Assembly (NCBI GenBank): GCA_947632195.1
Contig: CANROE010000003.1
Location: 1 to 64,000 of the forward strand
DNA from: an uncultured Clostridia bacterium
GTDB lineage: Bacteria > Bacillota > Clostridia > Christensenellales > Borkfalkiaceae
Length of the DNA: 64,000 nt
Direction: 5' to 3'
In this document: piece by piece, positions 40,174-48,386 of the stretch
Numbering within the stretch: position 1 is the stretch's first letter
Layout of the letters: every line of letters starts with the position of its first letter
Notes under the pieces: model-generated
The model's database searches: none
What the model saw: only the letters and a program-made list of their open reading frames with translations
What the model was told of the DNA's origin: nothing
Made by a program: the position numbers and the translations under genes

Positions 40174-41589
40174 TTATTTGATCGTTCCGCTGCCGTTTTC
40201 GTCCCGATACTTACAACCTTTGAGATCAAACAGTTCGGGGGACTGCGCACAGGCCGCGTTCATTTTGAGGGCAAAATGCACTTTGGTCATGGGTGCGGCC
40301 GCCGTTTTCATTTCATCGCCGTTGCCGTCTTCGGGCGAGGTCCCGCCGTCCGGCTGTTGTTCGGTCTCCGACTTCGTCACGTTGCCCTCGGCAAGCGCGT
40401 CCAACGTGAGCCCCAACAACTTCTTGTCGTCGTCAAAAGAGAACATTACCGAAAGGTCCACGTCCTCGTCCGTCACATTCCCCTCGACCGAGACAAACCG
40501 CAGGAGCAGGGACACGGCTTTGTTTTCCAATTCCTCCGCAAACTCCTTCAACATCTCTTTTAATTGCAGCGTGGCAAGATCGACTTCCCCGCCGCTGATC
40601 AAAGACACGAGCTCCGCAAGCGGCACTTCCCCGAACGTCTTATACTTCGACCACGGTTCTCCCTCTCCCGCCGCAGCGGTATAGAAGTTCCCCGAGCGGA
40701 GAAGTCCGAGCAAATATTCTTTTGCGCTCTCCTTCCCGGGTTCGGGCAAAGCGGTCCGGATCCCTTCGGGCAGCAATTCAAAGAACTCCGCAAGCTCCGC
40801 CGCCGTAATGCCGCCGAGCAGGGTCGTCAAAGTGTCCTCTACGAACGTCTGGGAGAAAAATCCCGTAAGGGTCATCTGAACGGTCTCATCGATTGCCTCC
40901 GCGACAGCCTGCGCGCCCTCCAACAAACTTTCGGCTCCGCTCACAAGATCGAAAGAAAGCGAGTACCCGCCCTCCGTCTTGGTGACAACGCCGTCGATGA
41001 GCGAAACTGCGTTTTTGAGAAGTTTTACCGTCGCGGGCGCCGCCAAAATCGAGGAGATCCCCGTTTCCGTTTTGTCGAGCACAATGGGGTCTTTCGCCTT
41101 CAACTGTTGTTTGAGGGCGGAAAAGTCCACCGTCTCCCCTTCCGCCTCGCCGAGTGTATAATACACCCCGCCGCTGCGGAGAAATCCGAGCAGATAGAGG
41201 AGCCCGTCCCCGTCAATGGAAAGATAGGCGTCCCCCTCCGCGCTTTCGTCGAATTGCACAGCGCCTTCCAAAGAGACCTTCTGTGTATTCGTCGCTGTTG
41301 CCTCCGTGACGGAAAAATTCAGGCTGCCCGAGTAGGTGAGCCCGCTGAGTTCCGCTTTGGAAAGCGCGGAATAAATGGCGCCCGTCACGCCCTTGTCCGT
41401 GATGACAGTGCCCGGTTTGATGGTGGCATTGTCGTTTGTACTGCTGTTATTGTTACCGCTCCCGCCGTTTGCGCCGTTGTTCGTTCCGCCCGTATTGCCG
41501 CCGTTTTGCGGTTTACAGGCCGCAAGCCCGAACGTGGCAGAGAGGGCGAGAAAGCCCGACAGCGCAAGGGATAAAATTCTCTTTTTCAT
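40174..41589 (-). CDS. Lipoprotein of unknown function
   Basis: 471 residues with a signal peptide and lipobox (GLAAC, cysteine at residue 25), then a Gly/Asn/Ser linker (about 30 residues) typical of surface-exposed lipoproteins. The mature part has repeated strand-helix blocks (SLEGAVQFDESAEGDAYLSI..., VEGNVTDEDVDLSVMFSFDD) that suggest a beta-rich LolA- or LppX-like fold, but no family was recognised. The ATG at 41589 has GGAGGAAC upstream. The upstream sipL has its own terminator, so this gene must be transcribed separately or by read-through. Confidence 0.82.
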   Translation of the reverse strand: MKKRILSLALSGFLALSATFGLAACKPQNGGNTGGTNNGANGGSGNNNSSTNDNATIKPGTVITDKGVTGAIYSALSKAELSGLTYSGSLNFSVTEATATNTQKVSLEGAVQFDESAEGDAYLSIDGDGLLYLLGFLRSGGVYYTLGEAEGETVDFSALKQQLKAKDPIVLDKTETGISSILAAPATVKLLKNAVSLIDGVVTKTEGGYSLSFDLVSGAESLLEGAQAVAEAIDETVQMTLTGFFSQTFVEDTLTTLLGGITAAELAEFFELLPEGIRTALPEPGKESAKEYLLGLLRSGNFYTAAAGEGEPWSKYKTFGEVPLAELVSLISGGEVDLATLQLKEMLKEFAEELENKAVSLLLRFVSVEGNVTDEDVDLSVMFSFDDDKKLLGLTLDALAEGNVTKSETEQQPDGGTSPEDGNGDEMKTAAAPMTKVHFALKMNAACAQSPELFDLKGCKYRDENGSGTIK

Positions 41590-41650
41590 GTTGTTCCTCC
41601 GCTTGCAGTATGCGGAAACGCGCGAAGGATATACATGGAGTTTTGCACCA

Positions 41651-41698
41651 AAGAAAAAGGAGGGGCGCCGTCCGCGCATTCTGCGCGGACGGCGCCCC
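41651..41698 (-). terminator. Intrinsic terminator of sipL
   Basis: A 16-bp perfect stem (GGGGCGCCGTCCGCGC and complement) followed on the minus strand by TCCTTTTTCTT. Confidence 0.9.
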
Positions 41699-41707
41699 AT
41701 ACCCCTT

Positions 41708-43186
41708 TCAGAGGATATTTTTCTTCCGGTAAATGATGACCCGTTGCCCTTTTTTGATGGGGAACTCGATATCTGGATTGCTTGCGGAAACTTCCTCGGG
41801 CGGTTTTTTGAGGCTCTTGGCGAGCTCCCAGAGCCCGTCGCCCGCACGGGGGATATACACGCTCACCGCGCTGTCGGAAAGGGTGAGCGCTTCCCCCTCC
41901 TCGACGGACGCGACGGGATGAACGCTCCACTTCTTTCGGGGCGTAAGCACGATCTTCAAGGTCGCCTCCGCCTCCACTTCTCCCTCCTGCCGCTGCCGCG
42001 CGGACATGCCGCATGCCAACACGGAGACGGCGCATTCGCCCTCCGCCTGCACGGGCACGGAGAAGGGCAAACTGATCTCCACGCCGCGATGATTTCCGTC
42101 CGTGCCAAGCACAAGAAGCGTTGCCATGGCGACCCCTTCGAGCCGTTTTTCTTCCCCGTCTACGAGATTTGCCTCCGCGCGCTGCAACGTGACCGCCTGA
42201 AAGACGTCAGAAAAATCGACGGGGGAGGAGAGCGCCGCTTTGCCCGATACCCGCTCGGTGAGTTTGATCGCCTCTCCCACGCCCGCGCAGTCCGCGTCCG
42301 CATAGCCGAGTTTTACCGCATGGGTGAGCGAAAAGGCGTCCGCAACGCCGTCTATCTGCGTCTCTTCGTACACGCACCCCTCGGCAGAGAGCGTGAGTTC
42401 GGCGGCGATCTTGCACTTGCCCTGTTCCTCGTCGGCTTCGGCGTGCAGAACGATGTCGTTCACGCACACCCGTCCCTCGGCGTTTCTGCCCGCCTGCGCC
42501 GCTTCGCAGGGGATCTCCACACGGAAGGGCACGAGCCGCTCAAAAGAGACGATGGAATTTTCGCTTTTGAGCGCGAGGATCCCGAGATTGACCTCCCCTT
42601 CGAGAACGAGAGCGCCCGTCTCGCAGTGGACGTCGGAGAGATTCACCGTCTCCGCATGGAGCAGAACGTCGCCGATGAAGTCGGTTTCAAACTCGTCGTC
42701 CGCCTCCGCCGCGCCCCCGCACAGGTGCGCCGTGAGGACGGGAAAACTCTCCCGTTTGCACACAAGTTCGCCGTCGGTGAGATATTCGAGGGTCTTTTCC
42801 CCATAGAGGCTTATGTCCGCGCCGAGCAGGGCTGTGAGATACACGCTCGCTCCCTCGCGGCGGACGGAGACGTTTTCCGTCTGCAACCCGACGCGCGGCG
42901 TATAGGCGGGACAACAGATCTCCGAAACCGCTTTCGCCGAAAATTCTACTCCCTTTTCCGCGCGGCAAACCTTTTTTTCGCCGCTCTCATACACAATGGA
43001 AAAATGCACCCGTCCCGTATAATGCACTTCGCCGTTGCCCGCCTCCACGCTCAAAAGCGTAACGCTTGCATGCGCGGAGAGCACCGTTTCCACTTCGCCG
43101 CCGAAGCGGCATTCCACGGCGGTTTGCCCGCTTGCCTCGCCGAGTTTTCCATAGCCGCGAAAAGTTTCCGTCTGCGTTCCGATCAT
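41708..43186 (-). CDS. sipL: SpoIVA-interacting spore coat morphogenetic protein SipL
   Basis: 492 residues with three DUF3794 (SPOCS) repeats across about residues 30-420 and a C-terminal LysM domain (YIPRAGDGLWELAKSLKKPPEEVSASNPDIEF...GQRVIIYR). In Clostridioides difficile SipL binds SpoIVA through LysM and is required for coat localisation; it replaces SpoVM/SpoVID functions of Bacillus. The ATG has GGGAG upstream and a sigma-E-like promoter lies about 30 bases before it, fitting mother-cell expression. Confidence 0.92.
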   Translation of the reverse strand: MIGTQTETFRGYGKLGEASGQTAVECRFGGEVETVLSAHASVTLLSVEAGNGEVHYTGRVHFSIVYESGEKKVCRAEKGVEFSAKAVSEICCPAYTPRVGLQTENVSVRREGASVYLTALLGADISLYGEKTLEYLTDGELVCKRESFPVLTAHLCGGAAEADDEFETDFIGDVLLHAETVNLSDVHCETGALVLEGEVNLGILALKSENSIVSFERLVPFRVEIPCEAAQAGRNAEGRVCVNDIVLHAEADEEQGKCKIAAELTLSAEGCVYEETQIDGVADAFSLTHAVKLGYADADCAGVGEAIKLTERVSGKAALSSPVDFSDVFQAVTLQRAEANLVDGEEKRLEGVAMATLLVLGTDGNHRGVEISLPFSVPVQAEGECAVSVLACGMSARQRQEGEVEAEATLKIVLTPRKKWSVHPVASVEEGEALTLSDSAVSVYIPRAGDGLWELAKSLKKPPEEVSASNPDIEFPIKKGQRVIIYRKKNIL

Positions 43187-43216
43187 ATTTTTTACTCCCG
43201 ATTTTGGTTTCCCTCT

Positions 43217-43244
43217 ATGTTATGCGGCGGCAAAATGCAATATG
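43217..43244 (-). promoter_or_regulatory. Candidate sigma-E promoter of sipL
   Basis: On the minus strand TCATATT (-35, core 43239-43244) and CATAACAT (-10, 43217-43224) are spaced by 14 bases, close to the sigma-E consensus. Confidence 0.65.
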
Positions 43245-43305
43245 ACGGACGGGGAAAATTTCCCGCCGAAGTATAAAACGGCGGTTCTTCGTCCAAAATT
43301 TGTCC

Positions 43306-43560
43306 ATGATCAAGCGGCATAATGACCTTCAAACCATCAAAAAGACGATCGCCGATTACTTCCGCACCCAGGTGGACGTGACCGTCAATTTGGGCAGGAA
43401 CAAGATCCTCAAATATTGCGGCGAACTTTCGGGGGTGTACCCCGCCCTCTTTACCGTGCGCCCCAACGACAAAAACTTTTTGGGCAAAACTTCCTATTCC
43501 TATGCGGAAGTCCTGTGCGGCAGCGTCAAAGTAAAACCCGCAAAAAATGCGGCGAAATAG
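43306..43560 (+). CDS. veg: Veg family protein
   Basis: 84-residue Veg (DUF1021) protein, a small SH3-like-fold protein abundant in growing Firmicutes and linked in B. subtilis to biofilm gene control. The GRNKILKYCGELSGVYPALFTV and SYSYAEVLCGSVKV segments match the family. The ATG at 43306 is preferred to an in-frame TTG 6 bases earlier. A TATAAA box at 43272 gives a plausible promoter. Veg lies near ispE in B. subtilis too. A strong hairpin follows. Confidence 0.9.
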   Translation: MIKRHNDLQTIKKTIADYFRTQVDVTVNLGRNKILKYCGELSGVYPALFTVRPNDKNFLGKTSYSYAEVLCGSVKVKPAKNAAK

Positions 43561-43584
43561 TTCCGCAAATGTTACCGCTATACG

Positions 43585-43638
43585 GCGGCCGCGCGCCCTT
43601 CCGGTGAAACGGAAGGGCGCGCGGCCGCTTTCGCATTT
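43585..43638 (+). terminator. Strong hairpin terminator after veg
   Basis: A 19-bp perfect stem (GCGGCCGCGCGCCCTTCCG and complement) followed by TTTCGCATTT. Confidence 0.8.
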
Positions 43639-43653
43639 CCCCTGAAAAAACGC

Positions 43654-43682
43654 TTGCGTTCTTTTTCCGATTGTGCTAAAAT
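43654..43682 (+). promoter_or_regulatory. Sigma-A promoter of the ArsB/NhaD-type transporter
   Basis: TTGCGT (43654-43659), 17-base spacer, TAAAAT (43677-43682). Confidence 0.75.
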
Positions 43683-43710
43683 TTTGCAGGTTTTGTAAAG
43701 AAGGTATTTT

Positions 43711-45006
43711 ATGACCGCCGTGCTCATCTGCGCCGCGACCTGCATCCTCATGATCGCAAGTGTGCTCTTCTTCCCCAAACTCAAACTCGGGAAGATCAAA
43801 ATTTCCACCTATTGGCTTGTCACCCTCCTCGGGGCGGGCATCCTTCTCCTTGCAGGACAAGCGGACGTTGCCGCCGTGGGAAAGGCGCTCGTTGCGGACA
43901 CCGCCATCAACCCTTTGAAAATTCTCGTCCTCTTCCTCTCCATGACGGTGCTCTCGGTGTTCCTCGACGAGCTCGGACTCTTCCGCTTTTTGGCGAACGT
44001 TGCGATAAAACACGCGCGCGGCGGACAAAAACAGCTGTTCTTCATCTTATATTTCCTCGTCTCCGCCCTCACCGTGTTCACCTCGAACGACATCATCATT
44101 CTCTCGTTCACCCCCTTCATCTGCTACTTTTGCAAGAGCGAAAACATCGACCCCATGCCCTACCTCGCGGCGGAATTTGTCGCCGCCAATACATGGAGCA
44201 TGGCGCTCATCATCGGCAACCCCACCAATATCTACCTCGCCACCGCCTACGGGATCGACTTCCTCTCTTACCTGAAAGTGAGCATCGTTCCCACCCTGTT
44301 TGCGGGAACGGTCGCCCTTTTGTGCCTCTATCTGCTCTTCCGCAAAAAGCTCTCCGCGCCCCTCAAAAGCGAACCGCAGGAGATCGTCTTGCACGATAAG
44401 CCCCTTCTGTGGGTGGGGATCGTCCATCTCGCCGCCTGCACCGTCCTGCTTGCGATCGGCTCTTACATCGGGCTTGAAATGTGGCTCGTCTCCCTCTGCG
44501 CCGTGGGAAGTTTGTTTTTGTTCGCGCTCATCTTTGCGCTCGTGCGCAAGGAAAAGCCCACCGAACTTTTTCACTGCCTGAAACGTGCGCCCTATGCGCT
44601 CGTCCCATTCGTGCTCTCGATGTTCGTGATGATCGTGGTGCTCGAACAAAAAGGGGTGACCGCCTTGATCGGAAATTTCCTCGGCAGCGGCGCCGAGATC
44701 TGGAAGTACGGGCCACTGTCCTTCCTTGCGGCGAACGTCATCAACAACATTCCCATGAGCGTGCTGTTTTCCTCGGTGATCGCCGAGGCGAGCGGAGGTT
44801 TAGGCGCGATGTTCGCGACCGTGATCGGCTCCAACTTAGGCGCCTTTCTCACTCCCATCGGCGCGCTCGCAGGCATTATGTGGAGCGGCATTTTGGGAGA
44901 ACACGGGCTCAAATTCGGCTATCTCGACTTTCTTAAAATGGGCGTTTTGGTCGCGGTGCCCTCCCTCTTTGCGGCGCTCGGCGGCTTGGCGCTCATGTTG
45001 ATATAG
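43711..45006 (+). CDS. ArsB/NhaD-type ion transporter
   Basis: 431 residues with about 11 membrane helices, ion-transporter superfamily (ArsB/NhaD, related to SLC13). Paired re-entrant-loop motifs are visible at VFTSNDIIILSFTPFICY with ALIIGNPTNIYLATAYGI, and at ANVINNIPMSVLFSS with VIGSNLGAFLTPIGALAG. These repeats carry the substrate/cation site. Substrate may be arsenite, sodium/proton exchange or an organic anion; no arsR or arsC is nearby, so an arsenic role is not supported. The gene is monocistronic with its own promoter and terminator. Confidence 0.88.
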   Translation: MTAVLICAATCILMIASVLFFPKLKLGKIKISTYWLVTLLGAGILLLAGQADVAAVGKALVADTAINPLKILVLFLSMTVLSVFLDELGLFRFLANVAIKHARGGQKQLFFILYFLVSALTVFTSNDIIILSFTPFICYFCKSENIDPMPYLAAEFVAANTWSMALIIGNPTNIYLATAYGIDFLSYLKVSIVPTLFAGTVALLCLYLLFRKKLSAPLKSEPQEIVLHDKPLLWVGIVHLAACTVLLAIGSYIGLEMWLVSLCAVGSLFLFALIFALVRKEKPTELFHCLKRAPYALVPFVLSMFVMIVVLEQKGVTALIGNFLGSGAEIWKYGPLSFLAANVINNIPMSVLFSSVIAEASGGLGAMFATVIGSNLGAFLTPIGALAGIMWSGILGEHGLKFGYLDFLKMGVLVAVPSLFAALGGLALMLI

Positions 45007-45020
45007 TGTTATAATCATAC

Positions 45021-45065
45021 AGCGGCGCGGCGGACTGAAAAGCCCGCCGCGCCGCTTATTTTTTA
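45021..45065 (+). terminator. Intrinsic terminator of the transporter gene
   Basis: AGCGGCGCGGCGG (45021-45033) pairs with CCGCCGCGCCGCT (45044-45056), followed by TATTTTTTA. It may also stop gyrA transcripts from the other side. Confidence 0.9.
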
Positions 45066-45095
45066 CTCTTTTTGCAATACGTTTTGCGTTTTATG

Positions 45096-47651
45096 TTATT
45101 CTTCGCTCTCGTCCGTCTCCTCGACGGGCACGTCCGCCGCCGTCTCTTCTGGGACTTCGACTTCCGCTTCGTCGTCGCGGTCGGTGATGGCGACCGTCGC
45201 GACCGTGCCGCCGCGCAGGCTCATGAGCCGCACGCCGCGCGTGTTCCGCCCGATCCGCGAGATCGCGTCGCCGTGCATACGGATGACGATCCCCTGCGAG
45301 GACACCATCATCACGTCGAGGTCGTCCCGCACGAGTTTCATGTTGACGAGAAGTCCCGTCTTTTCGTTGAATACGCCCGCCTTCACGCCCTTGCCCGCAC
45401 GGGTCTGCATGCGGTAGTCGGCAGGGTCGGTGCGTTTGCCGTAGCCGTTTTCGGAGACGGTGAGGATATCGAACCCTTCCTTCAAAACGAGCATATCCAC
45501 GACCGCGTCGTCCTTGGAAAGGTTGATGGCGCGCACGCCCATGGTGTCTCTGCCCATCGGGCGGACGTCCTCCTCGGAGAAACGGATGCACTTGCCCGAA
45601 CGGGACGCCACGATGATCTCGTCCGTGCCGCTTGCGAACTGCACCGAGATGAGCTCGTCGTCCTCGTTGATCTTGATCGCGATCTTGCCGCTTCGCATAA
45701 TGCGGTCGAATTCGCTCGTCGCCGTCTTTTTGATGAGGCCGTTTTTCGTCGCCATCACAAGATAGCCCGTGCCGTTTTCGTAGACGGGAAGGATCGCGGC
45801 GATCTTTTCGCCCGCGTTGAGCTGGACGATGTTGACGATCGCCCGCCCGCGCGCCTGCTTGTTCGCCTCGGGAATCTCGTACCCTTTAATAGAATACACC
45901 TTGCCGAGGTTAGAGAAGAGCAGAATGGGGATATGGGTGGAACAGACGAACATCTGCTCCACAAAGTCGTCCTCTTTGGGCTTGTGCCCCGTGACGCCCA
46001 CGCCGCCCCTGTTCTGCGCGCGGTATTCGGCGACGGGGAAACGCTTGATATAGCCGCCGTGGGTCATGGAGATGACGACGTCCTCCTCGTCGATGAGGTC
46101 CTCGTCGTCGATCTCGCCGTAGTCGACGGAAACTTCCGTCCTCCTCTCGGAGGGGTATTTTGCCTTGATCGTTTCGAGGTCGTCGCGGATGATCTTCATC
46201 ACCCGCCACTCGTTGGCGAGAATGTCTTTGAGGTCCTCGATGGCCGCACGAAGGGAGGCGAGCTCCTCTCTGAGCTTTTCCACTTCGAGCGCGGTGAGCC
46301 GTTGGAGACGCATTTCGAGAATGGCGTTCGCCTGCTTTTCGCTGAGCTCGAACGCTGCGGTGAGCTTTTCCGTCGCGTCGTTTTTATCGCGCGATTCCTT
46401 GATGATACGGATGACTTCGTCGATGTTGGCAAGCGCGATGACGAGCCCCTCCACGATGTGGGCGCGCTCCTCCGTCTTTTGAAGGTCGTATTTCGTCCTG
46501 CGGCGGATGACCTCTTTCTGGTGTTCGAGATAATAGGTGAGAATTTCGCGCAGGTTCAGAACTTTGGGCTCGGTGCCGTTTTCGACGAGCGCAAGCAGAA
46601 TGATGCCGTCCGACGTCTGCAAGTTGGTGTGCTTGTAGAGGGTGTTGAGAACGACCTGCGCGTTGGCGTCCTTCTTGCACTCGATGACGATACGAAGGCC
46701 CTCTCTGCCGCTCTCGTCGCGGATATCCGAAATGCCCTCAATGCGCTTATCCTTCACCATGTCGGCGATCTGCACGATGAGCTGGGCTTTATTCACCTGA
46801 TATGGAATTTCCGTGACGATGATACGGGAGCGGACGTTCGCGCCCGTGCCGTGTTCCTCGATCTCGCACTTGGAGCGGATGATGATATTGCCTTGACCCG
46901 TTCTGTAAGCCTTGCGAATACCCCCTCTGCCCATGATGACGCCGCCCGTCGGGAAATCGGGCGCGGGGATGTACTGCATGAGCTCCTCGACCGAAATTTC
47001 GGGGTTGTCGATCATGGCGATCGTGCCGTCGATGACCTCGGCAAGGTTGTGCGGGGGGATGTTCGTCGCCATGCCGACTGCGATCCCGTCCGACCCGTTG
47101 ACGAGCAGGTTGGGAAAACGGGAGGTGAGCACGGCGGGCTCCATTTCGATGCCGTCGAAGTTGGGAAAGAAGTCCACCGTCTCCTTGTCGAGATCGCGGA
47201 GCATTTCGGCGGCGAGCTTGGTGAGTCTCGCCTCGGTATAACGCATGGCGGCGGGCGGGTCTCCGTCCACCGAGCCGAAGTTGCCGTGACCGTCCACGAG
47301 CGGGAAGTTGATAGTGAAGTCCTGCGCAAGGCGGACGAGGGCGTCGTACACCGACGAATCGCCGTGCGGGTGGAATTTACCCATGACGTCGCCGACGATA
47401 CGCGCGCACTTGCGGTACGCCTTGTCGTTATACAGCCCCATCTCGTGCATTGCATAGAGAATGCGGCGGTGGACGGGTTTTAAGCCGTCGCGCACGTCGG
47501 GAATGGCGCGGGACTTGTTGACCGCCATCGCATAGGCGATGAAGGAACGTTTGAGCTCGTCGTTTACCTCTACGTCGAGGATCTTTGTCATTTCGAGCGT
47601 CTTTTTGAACTCTTCGGTAAGTTCGGGACTTGTTTCACGTTTATTAGCCAT
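45096..47651 (-). CDS. gyrA: DNA gyrase subunit A
   Basis: 851-residue GyrA, which cuts and rejoins DNA during supercoiling. Catalytic tyrosine Y138 lies in [10 protein letters not shown]. The quinolone region reads [10 protein letters not shown] with S99 and D103 at the positions of E. coli S83 and D87, the susceptible residues. The GyrA-box lies in NKQARGRA. Six C-terminal beta-pinwheel blades follow, then an acidic tail ([22 protein letters not shown]). The start has AAGGA. It is separated from gyrB by a 735-bp insert. Confidence 0.98.
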   Translation of the reverse strand: MANKRETSPELTEEFKKTLEMTKILDVEVNDELKRSFIAYAMAVNKSRAIPDVRDGLKPVHRRILYAMHEMGLYNDKAYRKCARIVGDVMGKFHPHGDSSVYDALVRLAQDFTINFPLVDGHGNFGSVDGDPPAAMRYTEARLTKLAAEMLRDLDKETVDFFPNFDGIEMEPAVLTSRFPNLLVNGSDGIAVGMATNIPPHNLAEVIDGTIAMIDNPEISVEELMQYIPAPDFPTGGVIMGRGGIRKAYRTGQGNIIIRSKCEIEEHGTGANVRSRIIVTEIPYQVNKAQLIVQIADMVKDKRIEGISDIRDESGREGLRIVIECKKDANAQVVLNTLYKHTNLQTSDGIILLALVENGTEPKVLNLREILTYYLEHQKEVIRRRTKYDLQKTEERAHIVEGLVIALANIDEVIRIIKESRDKNDATEKLTAAFELSEKQANAILEMRLQRLTALEVEKLREELASLRAAIEDLKDILANEWRVMKIIRDDLETIKAKYPSERRTEVSVDYGEIDDEDLIDEEDVVISMTHGGYIKRFPVAEYRAQNRGGVGVTGHKPKEDDFVEQMFVCSTHIPILLFSNLGKVYSIKGYEIPEANKQARGRAIVNIVQLNAGEKIAAILPVYENGTGYLVMATKNGLIKKTATSEFDRIMRSGKIAIKINEDDELISVQFASGTDEIIVASRSGKCIRFSEEDVRPMGRDTMGVRAINLSKDDAVVDMLVLKEGFDILTVSENGYGKRTDPADYRMQTRAGKGVKAGVFNEKTGLLVNMKLVRDDLDVMMVSSQGIVIRMHGDAISRIGRNTRGVRLMSLRGGTVATVAITDRDDEAEVEVPEETAADVPVEETDESEE

Positions 47652-47751
47652 AGATCAATTCCTTAATTGTTGTATGTCGAAAGTTTTTTTACCCCAACCG
47701 TCATGGTTTCGCCATGCCACCCTTCCCCAACGTGTTGGGGTAGGGTCATAT

Positions 47752-47847
47752 TGTCATTTCGAGTGGAGCGTAGCGGAATCGAGAAATCTCAACATTATTA
47801 TAATGCAGTAGAGATTTCTCCACGCGCTTCGCTTGGTCGAAATGACA
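47752..47847. mobile_element. 96-bp palindromic element (paired inverted ends)
   Basis: TGTCATTTCGAG...GAGAAATCTC and GAGATTTCTC...GGTCGAAATGACA face each other over a 20-base AT-rich centre. It looks like an internally deleted form of the 190-206-bp elements. A sister lies at 58658-58774. Confidence 0.7.
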
Positions 47848-47871
47848 GTTTGGAAAGGGCGTTTTGTTTCT

Positions 47872-47926
47872 CTTGGCTGCCCCTTTGAGGGGGAGCTGTC
47901 GAGGCGCCAGCCGAGACTGAGGGGGT
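47872..47926. repeat. Dispersed repeat abutting the DUF559 stop codon
   Basis: Inverted copy of the CAGTCAC...CAGCTCCCCCTC repeat; it ends 2 bases from the DUF559 stop at 47929. Confidence 0.75.
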
Positions 47927-47928
47927 GT

Positions 47929-48282
47929 TTATTCTAAATTTAAGTAATACAGTATAGTATTTTTTACTTTCTCGAAATCTTTGGAGAGCTCGTAATTCGA
48001 GAACCGAACTACGGTGATTCCGTTCTTCCGAAAAAATTCCGTCCGCTCGTGATCGTAACGTTCCTGCTTTTCCTCGAAATGCTGCGAGCCGTCCAATTCA
48101 AGAACAAGTTTCTTTTCGGGGCAATAGAAATCTGCGATATAACGGCCGATCACCTTTTGCCTGACAAATTTACAGGGTAAATATTTGAGAAAGGTGTACC
48201 ACAGTTTTCTCTCTTCCTTGGTCATTGCTTTGCGCAAGGCTTTCGCATTTTTTATGAGTTCGGGATTGTATAACTCATTCAT
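47929..48282 (-). CDS. DUF559 (Vsr-like fold) endonuclease-domain protein
   Basis: 117-residue protein made of a single DUF559 domain, a PD-(D/E)XK-like nuclease fold related to very-short-patch-repair endonucleases. Typical segments are LRKAMTKEERKLWYTFL, FVRQKVIGRYIADFYCPEKKLVLELDGSQH (D and E-x-D metal-site candidates) and GITVVRFSNYEL. The ATG at 48282 has AGGTG upstream. It stands between gyrB and gyrA, normally adjacent, and is bordered on both sides by dispersed repeats. Cellular role of such stand-alone proteins is not established. Confidence 0.88.
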   Translation of the reverse strand: MNELYNPELIKNAKALRKAMTKEERKLWYTFLKYLPCKFVRQKVIGRYIADFYCPEKKLVLELDGSQHFEEKQERYDHERTEFFRKNGITVVRFSNYELSKDFEKVKNTILYYLNLE

Positions 48283-48298
48283 GACGACACCTTTTATG

Positions 48299-48358
48299 AC
48301 ACCCCTTCCGTCGCTCACTTCGTTCGCGCCACCCACCCCTCAATGGGTGGGCAAGGGT
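48299..48358. repeat. Dispersed repeat between gyrB and the DUF559 gene
   Basis: ACACCCCTTCCGTC ... CCACCCACCCCTC/GGGTGGGCAAGGG; the same block occurs at 54882-54936 and its end at 58812-58826. It forms a CCCACCC/GGGTGGG hairpin. Confidence 0.7.
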
Positions 48359-48386
48359 TCCGTCTTATTGCGCCGCTTATACGCGT

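Noticed and set aside
43711-45006. Arsenic resistance operon
   Set aside because: No arsR, arsC or arsA nearby; the ArsB/NhaD family covers several substrates.
45072-47483. An 803-codon plus-strand frame
   Set aside because: Antisense to gyrA, low-complexity Asp/Val/His composition, no start signal of its own.
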